64,000 nucleotides of DNA, taken from contig NZ_AUMT01000005.1 in the NCBI RefSeq assembly GCF_000430825.1, positions 1 through 64,000 on the forward strand. Direction: 5' to 3'. Shown piece by piece: positions 16,727 to 24,205 of the stretch. The notes beneath the pieces were generated by a model. It had not been told where the DNA came from. It ran no database searches and saw only the letters and a list, made by a program, of their open reading frames with translations. Position 1 is the stretch's first letter. Every line of letters starts with the position of its first letter. The position numbers were made by a program, and so were the translations under genes. The DNA is from Chryseobacterium daeguense DSM 19388. Lineage in GTDB: Bacteria; Bacteroidota; Bacteroidia; Flavobacteriales; Weeksellaceae.

Positions 16727-17134
16727 ATGATTACTCAAAAGTATATTACAGATCTCACCTACCGGATTAATGGAGCTTGTATTGAAGTTCATAAAATTTT
16801 AGGTGCGGGTTTATCCGAAATTGTATATCATAAAGCATTAGAAAAGGAGTTCAAATTAAGAAATATTGAATACAAATCTGAATTTCAAATTCCTGTAGTA
16901 TACAAAAATGAATATTTAAGCTGTGATTTCAAATGTGACTTTTTAATTGAAAATTTAATTGTTTTAGAAATTAAATCTGTTTCATCAATTTTGGAAATTC
17001 ACAAATCTCAAATTCTTAATTACATGAATTTATTAAAAGTTCCAAAAGGAATTCTCATAAACTTTAATGTGAAAAATGTTTACCATTTTGGCCAGGAAAC
17101 ATTTATCAATAAATATTTTGAACAATTTGATTAA
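16727..17134 (+). CDS. GxxExxY family protein (PD-(D/E)XK-like)
   Basis: 135 residues. The name motif is exact: G28-x-x-E31-x-x-Y34 in GAGLSEIVYHKALE. A nuclease-like core follows: D71 in CDFLIEN, and E81-x-K83 in LEIKSV, a layout seen in PD-(D/E)XK enzymes. Function is not known; family members occur as single genes in many Bacteroidota. Here it sits between the YfhO-like gene and the glycosyltransferase, with small gaps. Confidence 0.85.
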   Translation: MITQKYITDLTYRINGACIEVHKILGAGLSEIVYHKALEKEFKLRNIEYKSEFQIPVVYKNEYLSCDFKCDFLIENLIVLEIKSVSSILEIHKSQILNYMNLLKVPKGILINFNVKNVYHFGQETFINKYFEQFD

Positions 17135-17218
17135 ATATTATCGAACAATTTTGTCAACTTTGAACAACTAAAAAGCAATACAATCTTTTGTCCCTTTTGC
17201 GGGTAAAACAATTTATTA

Positions 17219-18529
17219 ATGGAACAAAAAAAAATACTCATCATCACCTATTACTGGCCGCCGGCGGGAGGTCCCGGGGTTCAGAGATGGCTGAAATTTG
17301 CGAAATATCTGCCTGAATTCGGATGGAAGCCGGTAATTTTCACGCCGGAAAACCCGAGCTACCCTTTGGTGGATGAAAGCCTGCTGAAAGATGTTCCAGA
17401 AAATATAGAAATTGTAAAAACCAAAATCTGGGAACCCTATCAATTAGCTGAAAAGCTTAATAAAAGCAATAAAAAATTCAAGGCCGGGCAATTTGATGTT
17501 GGTAAAAATCAAAGCTGGAAATCAAGACTTTCGATTTGGGTAAGAGGGAATTTCTTTATTCCGGATGCAAGAGTTTTTTGGGTAAAACCTTCTGTGAAAT
17601 TTTTAGAAAATTATTTAAAAGAAAATAAAATTGATGTTGTCGTGACTTCGGGGCCGCCACACTCATTACACCTGATTGGTTTAAACTTAAAAAAGAGACT
17701 TCCTAATTTAAAATGGATTGCCGATTTTCGTGATCCCTGGACGGAAATTTCATATTATAAACATTTAAAGCTTACCAAAAACTCAGATAAAAAGCATCGC
17801 CATTTGGAAAGTGAGGTTTTCAAAAACGCAGATATTACACTGGCAACAAGCTATACCGATGCTGAAAATTTCAGGAAACACGGGGCAAACGCTATTTGTA
17901 TTACCAACGGTTTTGATGAAACAGACGCAAGATCTCAAACCATCAAACCATCAAACCATCAAGCCCCAAAACCTCCATTTACACTAAGCTATATCGGTGT
18001 TTTGGAGCAGCTGAGAAATCCTGAAAACCTTTGGCAGGCGTTGAATGAACTGGTAAAAACAAATTCTGATTTTGCCGAAAATTTCGAATTAAAATTTGCA
18101 GGAAGAATTGATGATAAAATTTTAAATGAGATTGAAAATTCAAGTTTAAAAAATCACATATCAAACCTGGGCTATCTATCCCATGACAAAGCCATTGATG
18201 AAATGGCGAAATCTTCGCTTTTATTGATCACTAATTTTCCCAACGATACATCAAAAGGAATTATTCCCGGAAAAATTTTCGAATATTTGGCTACCGGAAA
18301 GCAAATTATTTCGTTTGGGCCAGATGATGCTGATGTTGCTAAAATTCTGGATGAGACTAAAGCCGGAAAACATTTCAGCTATGACGATTCAGAAAAAATC
18401 AAAAGCTTTATTTTAGAAAAATTTGAGCTCTGGAAAAACGGAAACCTTCTCGAAAATACTCAAAATATTGAACAATTTTCAAGAAAAAATCTGACTAAAA
18501 AATTAGTTGAAATTTTAGGGTCTGTTTAA
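17219..18529 (+). CDS. Glycosyltransferase of the GT4-like family
   Basis: 436 residues with two Rossmann-like halves. N-terminal ITYYWPPAGGPGVQRWLKFA (about 8-27) is the typical opening of a GT4-like wcaI-type enzyme; the C-terminal half contains KGIIPGKIFEYLATGK (about 347-362), with the E-x-L-A-x-G-K-like sugar-nucleotide binding site. The product is probably a cytoplasmic enzyme of cell-envelope polysaccharide assembly. Residues about 238-251 (DARSQTIKPSNHQA and on) are encoded by an octamer tandem repeat (17936-17962), which is a likely insertion in an otherwise conserved linker. Confidence 0.85.
   Translation: MEQKKILIITYYWPPAGGPGVQRWLKFAKYLPEFGWKPVIFTPENPSYPLVDESLLKDVPENIEIVKTKIWEPYQLAEKLNKSNKKFKAGQFDVGKNQSWKSRLSIWVRGNFFIPDARVFWVKPSVKFLENYLKENKIDVVVTSGPPHSLHLIGLNLKKRLPNLKWIADFRDPWTEISYYKHLKLTKNSDKKHRHLESEVFKNADITLATSYTDAENFRKHGANAICITNGFDETDARSQTIKPSNHQAPKPPFTLSYIGVLEQLRNPENLWQALNELVKTNSDFAENFELKFAGRIDDKILNEIENSSLKNHISNLGYLSHDKAIDEMAKSSLLLITNFPNDTSKGIIPGKIFEYLATGKQIISFGPDDADVAKILDETKAGKHFSYDDSEKIKSFILEKFELWKNGNLLENTQNIEQFSRKNLTKKLVEILGSV
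17936..17962 (+). repeat. Octamer CAAACCAT repeat inside a coding gene
   Basis: Three perfect copies of CAAACCAT (17936-17959) plus CAA. Eight bases are not a multiple of three, so gain or loss of one unit would shift the reading frame. The present copy number keeps the glycosyltransferase frame open. Confidence 0.8.
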
Positions 18530-18546
18530 TTTTAAATCATTTCTGG

Positions 18547-18667
18547 TTTAACGCAAAGATTATATTTGCATGACTACTGTAAAGTAAACAAAGTTAAGTT
18601 AACAAGTTGATTTGATGAAGCTGTATTTCAAGCTTTGAGAAGCAGATTTTTTAATCTTTGCGTTAAA
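18547..18667. repeat. MITE-like element with 16-bp perfect terminal inverted repeats
   Basis: TTTAACGCAAAGATTA at 18547-18562 is exactly inverted at 18652-18667; the whole element is 121 bp. It fills the space between two convergent genes. No ORF is visible inside. It may act as a bidirectional transcription stop or be a small non-autonomous mobile element. Confidence 0.7.
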
Positions 18668-18673
18668 AAAGCA

Positions 18674-19324
18674 TTAAATTGTCCACTGATCGTTTACAAC
18701 TCCGACTAAATAGTATTTCCCCTGAAATTCTTCAAAAACCAGGCGAAGACATCTCCAGTCCATTCCCGCATTGGCTTCCGAACCTTTGATAAAATTTTCC
18801 GTGAAATCTGCTTTGGGATAGATTGACTTTAAATTATTAAGTGAATTTCCTTTTCCCTGAAATTCATTTAGTGAAAATTGTCCGGTTATAAAATCTTTTG
18901 AATAGACCCATTTGGTAAGGTAATCGTTAATCGTTGCTTTGTACAAATCGCCGGAGCCATCCATGGTTCCCCAAGTAAAAAGTGTTTTCGTAGGCTGATA
19001 TTTTTCAAATTCATCTTTTGTAAAAACTTTGTCTTCTTTTGGATCCACAAAAGCATACATTGAAAACCTGACTCCTTTTTCCGGATGGATGAATGCTGCT
19101 ATTTTTTTATAATCTTTTTCCTTTAAGGCAAGTAAAATGTCTTTATTAGCAGTCTCCAAAAGACTTTTCTTATTAACCTTAACTTCGGCCGGATCAGGAT
19201 TTACTGCTGTACTGTCAACAGAGGTTTGAACACTTTGATCTGTTGTTTTTTCGTTTGTTTTATCAGCCGTTTTATTACAGGCTATTACGGATAAAATGAT
19301 AAATGAAGCGAATAATTTTTTCAT
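18674..19324 (-). CDS. Secreted lipoprotein, uncharacterised
   Basis: 216 residues. Lipobox Cys16 (SVIAC) after a short signal, then a Thr/Asp/Ser-rich linker (to about residue 50), then a soluble domain with NKDILLALKEKDYKKIAAFI (about 60-79) and HPEKGVRFSMYAFV. The layout resembles SnoaL/NTF2-like or calcium-binding-like small domains, but I do not assign one. The last residues (VGVVNDQWTI) suggest a compact beta end. Possible envelope role, unknown. Confidence 0.6.
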   Translation of the reverse strand: MKKLFASFIILSVIACNKTADKTNEKTTDQSVQTSVDSTAVNPDPAEVKVNKKSLLETANKDILLALKEKDYKKIAAFIHPEKGVRFSMYAFVDPKEDKVFTKDEFEKYQPTKTLFTWGTMDGSGDLYKATINDYLTKWVYSKDFITGQFSLNEFQGKGNSLNNLKSIYPKADFTENFIKGSEANAGMDWRCLRLVFEEFQGKYYLVGVVNDQWTI

Positions 19325-19370
19325 ATTTTTTAGGTGTATTGGTTAATTATGCACCAAAACCGATGCCATG

Positions 19371-19444
19371 GTTGGGGTGGGAGTTTGAGAGTGGGAGAAT
19401 TTGAGAGTTTGAGGGTTTGGGTTAGGGGTGTTTTTAGTTTTTGG
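19371..19444 (+). other. 74-nt C-free, G-rich tract upstream of ypdA
   Basis: No C occurs on the plus strand between 19371 and 19444. G runs are at 19374-19377, 19379-19381, 19393-19395, 19413-19415, 19419-19421 and 19425-19428. The last three are separated by TTT and TTA (GGGTTTGGGTTAGGGG), so a G-quadruplex with one long loop is possible. It also shares the TTTGAGAG unit with 13843-13861. Confidence 0.6.
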
Positions 19445-19473
19445 CTTGCAGCTGCATGATTACTGCTTTTTCG

Positions 19474-19481
19474 TACATTTG
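19474..19481 (+). promoter_or_regulatory. Candidate -7 box for ypdA
   Basis: TACATTTG is an exact TAnnTTTG. Possible TTG elements lie at 19441-19443 and 19446-19448, the latter 25 nt upstream, which is a little long. The ATG at 19486 is only 4 nt after the box, so a transcript from here would be nearly leaderless. Confidence 0.4.
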
Positions 19482-19485
19482 TCTC

Positions 19486-20442
19486 ATGGAAATTCTGGAT
19501 ATTCTTATTATCGGTGGTGGCCCAATAGGTTTAAACTGCGCACTTGAAGCCAAAAAAAATAATTTGAGTTATTTAATTATCGAAAAAGGAACTATTGTTA
19601 ATTCTTTATACAATTACCCTTTGTACATGAGATTCTTTTCAACCGCTGAAAAACTGGAAATTGACGGGATTCCGTTTATCTCCACTGCTCCAAAACCGGG
19701 TAGACATGAAGCATTAGAATATTATCAGGGAATTGCAAGGCAACGAAATGTAAATATTCATCTTTATGAAAAGGTTGAAAAAATTCTGAAGAAAAATGAA
19801 ATATTTACAGTGGAAACTACCAAAGGAAAATATGCCGCCAAAAATGTAATTATCTCAACGGGGTTCTATGATATTCCTAATCTCATGAATATTCCGGGAG
19901 AAAATCTGCCAAAAGTAAAACACTATTACACGGAGCCTTATCCTTATGCCCGGCAAAAAGTAGTGGTTGTAGGATCAAGTAATTCTGCGGTGGATGCAGC
20001 ATTGGAAACGTATAGAAAAGGAGCCGATGTAACCATGATTATCAGACATTCTGAAATTTCAAAAAGTGTGAAGTACTGGGTAAAACCGGATATAGAAAAC
20101 AGAATTGCGGAAGGAAGTATTAAAGCTCATTTTAATTCTGAATTAATTGAGATTAAAGAAAATTCTGTCATTTTCAGGGATGAAAACGGGAAAATCCAAG
20201 AGATTGACAACGATTTTGTGCTGGCCATGACTGGCTACCTTCTTGATTTTGACTTCTTAAGAAACTCAGGAATTGAACTGCAGGGAGAATGTTTAAATCC
20301 ACTATACAATCCTGAAACGATGGAAACAAACATCCCGAATTTGTACCTCGCCGGTGTGGTCTGCGGCGGAAAAGATACGCATCTCTGGTTTATTGAAAAT
20401 TCAAGAATTCACGCAGAGATGATTATTCGTCATATATTATAA
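19486..20442 (+). CDS. ypdA: YpdA-type FAD/NADPH thiol reductase (bacillithiol disulfide reductase-like)
   Basis: 318 residues from the ATG at 19486; the longer frame begins with a cysteine-rich leader not expected in the family. GGGPIG at 10-15 binds FAD and VVVVGSSNSAVDAAL (about 160-174) is the NADPH fold. FFSTAEKLEIDGIPF (about 51-65) and CGGKDTHLWFIEN (about 289-301) are characteristic of YpdA/Bdr. In Firmicutes YpdA reduces bacillithiol disulfide, and bacillithiol or a similar thiol is known in some Bacteroidota. The substrate here is inferred from family. Confidence 0.85.
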   Translation: MEILDILIIGGGPIGLNCALEAKKNNLSYLIIEKGTIVNSLYNYPLYMRFFSTAEKLEIDGIPFISTAPKPGRHEALEYYQGIARQRNVNIHLYEKVEKILKKNEIFTVETTKGKYAAKNVIISTGFYDIPNLMNIPGENLPKVKHYYTEPYPYARQKVVVVGSSNSAVDAALETYRKGADVTMIIRHSEISKSVKYWVKPDIENRIAEGSIKAHFNSELIEIKENSVIFRDENGKIQEIDNDFVLAMTGYLLDFDFLRNSGIELQGECLNPLYNPETMETNIPNLYLAGVVCGGKDTHLWFIENSRIHAEMIIRHIL

Positions 20443-20474
20443 ACAAACTTTAATTAAAGGTTTGATTAGATTTT

Positions 20475-20503
20475 AAGGGCAGCATGATAAGCTGTCCTTT
20501 TTT
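20475..20503 (+). terminator. Terminator after ypdA
   Basis: AAGGGCAGC (20475-20483) and GCTGTCCTT (20491-20499) form a 9-bp stem with one G-T pair and a 7-nt loop, followed by a T run. It overlaps the end of the convergent TonB receptor gene. Confidence 0.7.
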
Positions 20504-22532
20504 AAAATAAAATATCAACCCCAAGAATAAAGTTCCTATTTGCCGCCGGATTATAAAAACGGCTTCCAAAAGCATTGATATCGAAACCTAAAACATAATC
20601 CGTATTATAAAGATTTTGAATTTGTAAATTTAAATTCAGGCGCGTTTTCTCAAAATCCACCGGAAATCTGAACTGTATATTTCCTATAAAACTTGGTTCC
20701 GACCAGACAGAATTAGAATCATTTAAAGGAATTCTAGAAGTGTAAAAATGAGAATAATCTACGGAAAGCTTTTTAAAGAAAATAAAGTTTAATAAGCTAT
20801 TTACAGTCGTTCGGGGAACACCGGTAAGATCATTTCCAGAAAAACCCTTATCGATTTGCTTATAATTTTCAAACTTAAAATTGTAAAAGCTGCCTGAAAT
20901 CCTGAATTTAAAATTGCTGAAAAAATCATTTTTAAGATTAAAATTTTTAGATTCCAACAAAAACTCAACACCTTTCTGAATGGTCTCCCCGGAATTTACA
21001 AAATACTCCTGTCCAGCTTCATTTTGCCTTCTCACAATGGCATCTTTCATTCTAAAATCAAAATAACTTCCTTCTACAAAAATGAAATTCCCAAACTGCT
21101 TTCTCAATCCAAACTCTTTATTCCAGCCATATTCCGGAACCAGATTTATATTAAATTCCTGATTCGAAGATCGTATTTCCTCATTGGTAGGCGAAGAATT
21201 TCCTTTTCCAATTTTACCCCTTACGGAGAAATCTTTAGCAATAAAATATGTAATCCCGAAATTCGGGAGCCATTGGTTTTTAAACTTTACACTTCCATCT
21301 TGTGATTGCGGATAAATCCTTTCCCAATCGTAAGAGTTTACGTTTAAACCAATCGAAATATCTGTAAAAAGCACTTCATTAAAGTTGAATTTCTGACTTA
21401 AAAAATAGAATCCTGACTTATTTTTAATGTTATCGAAATTTTGCGGGCTGCCTTCGAAACCGCCTTCATTATCATAATTTTTGATCAAAATATCATTAAT
21501 TCCGCCTTCAAATCCTATCCTGTAAGCTAAAGAAATCTTTTCCCAGTTTTTCTCAAAGTTAAGATGAGTTCTTGCTGCAAAATTCTTTTCAAAACGGTTT
21601 TCAAAATTAGTAATAAAAGGATTTTCAAAGTCTACATAGGAACCCTGAACCATGATAAAATGTGAAAATTCCGGGCTGAGATTAAACTCATGAGAAAGCC
21701 CGGCCAAAAGCATTTTATTGCGGATTCCCGCGTCTTGCTCCTTAGCTCCCGGAACTGTTGAAGTTGCCGGTCTTGCCTGTTTTCTGTCGGCCTGCTTTTG
21801 TTCTAAAGTTAATCCGCCCGGCGTTTGATAATCCAGATCAGAAAGTAAAATCATTGCGTTCAAAGAAGCATTTTTAGAATATTGAAAACGGTCTTTTAAA
21901 AACACGGACTTTCGCTGAACCGCAGATTGTTCCCGGTAAGAATCCGTCCGGTAATAATTCTGGAAAAACTCCACAAAATGTTTCCCCAGCTGCTTCGAGA
22001 AATCAAAGCTCTGGCTGAAAGTTCCGTAACTTCCAATTGATAAATTAGCTGATAAATTATCTGAATTCCTGGTTTTCAAAAGTACAGTTCCGCCGGTAAC
22101 TGCACCGTAATCACCGCTTTCCGGGCCTTTGTAAATTTCCATCTTATCAATTAATCCCGGAGAAATACTGTTAAAATATGTATTCCCTGAAGCATCCGAC
22201 AAAATAAAATCATCAAGATAAACCTTAATATTCCTCACCCCAAACGGCGATCTTAAAGTACTTCCACGAACAGAAATTCTATAGCTTGCAGGCGACCGTT
22301 CCTCCATTCTTGCACCGGCAATCTGATTAAAAGATTCCAGCATTCTTTCCTGAGTATTTTGGTTAAGAAGATCTTTTGTAACTACAGAAACCGACTTTAC
22401 AGAAGCCATAAAAGGGGTTGGTTTTTTGTAAGCATCAATTTCCACCTGAGAAATCAATGTTGCAGAATCCTTCTTTTGTGAAAAGAAAAATGAAACCGAA
22501 AATAAAGAAACTAGAAAATAAAATTTTGCCAT
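20502..22532 (-). CDS. TonB-dependent outer-membrane receptor
   Basis: 676 residues from the ATG at 22532, the start that gives a clean signal peptide (1-18). A plug domain follows (about 25-160: TQERMLESFNQIAGARMEER and VRNIKVYLDDFILSDASGNT), then a 22-strand-like barrel ending in an aromatic C-terminal strand (YNPAANRNFILGVDILF) of the BAM-targeting type. It has no N-terminal carboxypeptidase-like domain. The plug resembles iron-siderophore receptors (FecA/PfeA-like), so a metal-chelate substrate is likely, but the ligand is not determined. It is monocistronic. Confidence 0.85.
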   Translation of the reverse strand: MAKFYFLVSLFSVSFFFSQKKDSATLISQVEIDAYKKPTPFMASVKSVSVVTKDLLNQNTQERMLESFNQIAGARMEERSPASYRISVRGSTLRSPFGVRNIKVYLDDFILSDASGNTYFNSISPGLIDKMEIYKGPESGDYGAVTGGTVLLKTRNSDNLSANLSIGSYGTFSQSFDFSKQLGKHFVEFFQNYYRTDSYREQSAVQRKSVFLKDRFQYSKNASLNAMILLSDLDYQTPGGLTLEQKQADRKQARPATSTVPGAKEQDAGIRNKMLLAGLSHEFNLSPEFSHFIMVQGSYVDFENPFITNFENRFEKNFAARTHLNFEKNWEKISLAYRIGFEGGINDILIKNYDNEGGFEGSPQNFDNIKNKSGFYFLSQKFNFNEVLFTDISIGLNVNSYDWERIYPQSQDGSVKFKNQWLPNFGITYFIAKDFSVRGKIGKGNSSPTNEEIRSSNQEFNINLVPEYGWNKEFGLRKQFGNFIFVEGSYFDFRMKDAIVRRQNEAGQEYFVNSGETIQKGVEFLLESKNFNLKNDFFSNFKFRISGSFYNFKFENYKQIDKGFSGNDLTGVPRTTVNSLLNFIFFKKLSVDYSHFYTSRIPLNDSNSVWSEPSFIGNIQFRFPVDFEKTRLNLNLQIQNLYNTDYVLGFDINAFGSRFYNPAANRNFILGVDILF

Positions 22533-22615
22533 GAGATAATGCAAAGCAAAAATTATTCTTTTCTTATTTAATTGAGATTAAAATTTTGTAAATGTTTATT
22601 TTTTGCAGCTTTCTT

Positions 22616-22716
22616 TCGCGTAAGGGATGCGGAGGGCGGCGACGAAGGAGCCGGTGCGAGTGAGGAACGAACGAGTACGGAAGCGAAGCGCACCCCGAAG
22701 CAGCCCGGCCCGAAGT
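22616..22716. other. GC-rich structured island (about two-thirds GC)
   Basis: About 67 of 98 bases are G or C, against a background well below 40 percent. GGTGCG (22653-22658) pairs with CGCACC (22689-22694), and GGGC (22634-22637) can pair with GCCC (22703-22706). Small frames on both strands exist (for example the 61-codon plus frame) but have no recognisable protein. From memory, similar GCGTAAGGGATGCGGAGGG blocks recur between genes in Chryseobacterium; I could not check. Candidate structured RNA or a repeat element. Confidence 0.5.
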
Positions 22717-22729
22717 TTTGGGATGGAAA

Positions 22730-22762
22730 AAACCTCATAGGTTTTAAAAACCTATGAGGTTT
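22730..22762. repeat. Perfect palindromic hairpin, AAACCTCATAGG family
   Basis: AAACCTCATAGG (22730-22741) and CCTATGAGGTTT (22751-22762), a 12-bp perfect stem with a T/A-rich loop (TTTTAAAAA). It directly follows the GC-rich island. It has the same architecture as the hairpin at 57405-57437. Confidence 0.7.
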
Positions 22763-22800
22763 AGCTTTGGAAAACGAAGGGATACGCCCAAATAAAAATT

Positions 22801-24027
22801 TTACGCTGCTTTTTTCCTGTCGCCAATCATCCATGGAACAATAAAATAAAATGCTATGGCAATAATAGTTGCTAAAACTCCGGTCCCGATCCACAAGGCA
22901 TTGAATCCGAATTTTTCGGCAATCAAAGTTCCCAGATAAGGCGTAATGATAAAAGCAATTGAAAACGAAATTCCGTTCAATCCCATATAAGCGCCTTTAT
23001 TATTTTCCCCGGAACGTAAAGCCGTAATGGCAGACATGAACGGAAGCGTCCAGATTTCCCCTATGCAAAGCAAAGTCATGGAAATAACCAGTGCAATCAG
23101 ACTATGGTCAAAAGCCATCATTGCATACGAAAATCCGCAGATGAAGGTTCCAAAAAGCATGGTTACAGCAAGGTTAAAATACTTTTCCGCAATTTGTACA
23201 AAGCCCATTTCCAGCAATACAATCAGGAAACCGCTATATCCTAAAATGAACCCTATATTCTGCTGGCTAAGTTTCGCTACATCTTTGTAAAAGATCGTCA
23301 ATGTACTGAAAAGCTGAAAAAAGCAAATGGAAAACAGCATACAGAAAAAGCAGTAAATCAAAAATTTACCATCGCGGTACGGCGAATTTTCTTTTTTAAT
23401 TTCAATAGCTTCTTTTACTTTTTTGGCTTTTAATTTGGCTATTTTATTTCGTTTTTTAAAGAATGAGATGTATAATATCCCGGCCAATAAAGCCGCCAGT
23501 GCATTACTGAAAAACAAAAATTCATAAGAAATTGCAGACAAAATCCCTCCTAAAGCAGGGCCAATTGAAAATCCAAGATTGACAGCCATCCGGTTTAATG
23601 AAAATGCTCTTGTAATATTTTCTGGTTTTGCATATTTTGTGATCGCCACCGAGTTCGCGGGACGGAAGGTATCACTTACAATACTTTGCAGTAAAATAAT
23701 CGCTGCCACTCCCACTTCTGTTTTAAAAACCGGAATTAAACAAAACAAAGGAACGCTCAACAATAAGCTTAGATACTGAACCTTATATTCTCCTATTTTA
23801 TCTGTAATGAACCCTCCCAGCCAGGAACCGATAACCGATCCTATTCCGAAAAAGCTTAAAACAATTCCCGTATTTTCAATGCTAAAATGTAAATGGTTCG
23901 TCATATAAACTCCCAAAAACGGAAGCACCATAGACCCCGACCGGTTGATGAGCATCACCAGCGCGAGCATCCAGCTTTCCCGTGAGAGCCCTTTGAATGA
24001 GCTGGCATATATGTTTATTATTTTCAT
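22801..24027 (-). CDS. MFS transporter, drug-efflux-like (12 helices)
   Basis: 408 residues with 12 predicted membrane helices. The motif-A-like segment GSWLGGFITDKIGEYKVQYLS (shown in two pieces: GSWLGGFITDKIG at about 67-79, then EYKVQYLS) lies between helices 2 and 3, and a second half-repeat is visible later. The sequence resembles MdtH/YceL-type drug transporters. A basic cytoplasmic loop (KKRNKIAKLKAKKVKEAIEI, about 190-209) separates the two bundles. The substrate is unknown. Confidence 0.8.
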   Translation of the reverse strand: MKIINIYASSFKGLSRESWMLALVMLINRSGSMVLPFLGVYMTNHLHFSIENTGIVLSFFGIGSVIGSWLGGFITDKIGEYKVQYLSLLLSVPLFCLIPVFKTEVGVAAIILLQSIVSDTFRPANSVAITKYAKPENITRAFSLNRMAVNLGFSIGPALGGILSAISYEFLFFSNALAALLAGILYISFFKKRNKIAKLKAKKVKEAIEIKKENSPYRDGKFLIYCFFCMLFSICFFQLFSTLTIFYKDVAKLSQQNIGFILGYSGFLIVLLEMGFVQIAEKYFNLAVTMLFGTFICGFSYAMMAFDHSLIALVISMTLLCIGEIWTLPFMSAITALRSGENNKGAYMGLNGISFSIAFIITPYLGTLIAEKFGFNALWIGTGVLATIIAIAFYFIVPWMIGDRKKAA

Positions 24028-24150
24028 AGTTTTTCAAGTTTAATAATTGTATTTGGTTTTAATACAAATTCCACTATTTTTTTTCACGAACAATACAATT
24101 TAAGTAGTGTTACTTGTGAAGACTTATTTGGGTTTTAGTGTTTTTAAATA

Positions 24151-24180
24151 AAAAACAGGACTTAAAAATTAAGCCCTGTT
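24151..24180 (-). terminator. Terminator after glnS
   Basis: AACAGGACTTAA (24154-24165) and TTAAGCCCTGTT (24169-24180) form a stem with one mismatch, and the minus-strand transcript continues into a T run (24155-24151 region). It terminates the glutamine--tRNA ligase transcript. Confidence 0.75.
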
Positions 24181-24205
24181 TCATTTATATTGATATAAAT
24201 AATTT

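Noticed and set aside
22568..22894. Minus-strand frame of 108 residues and plus-strand frame of 61 residues over the GC-rich island
   Set aside because: They owe their length to high GC in the island and share no known family; the minus one also overlaps the MFS gene end in another frame.
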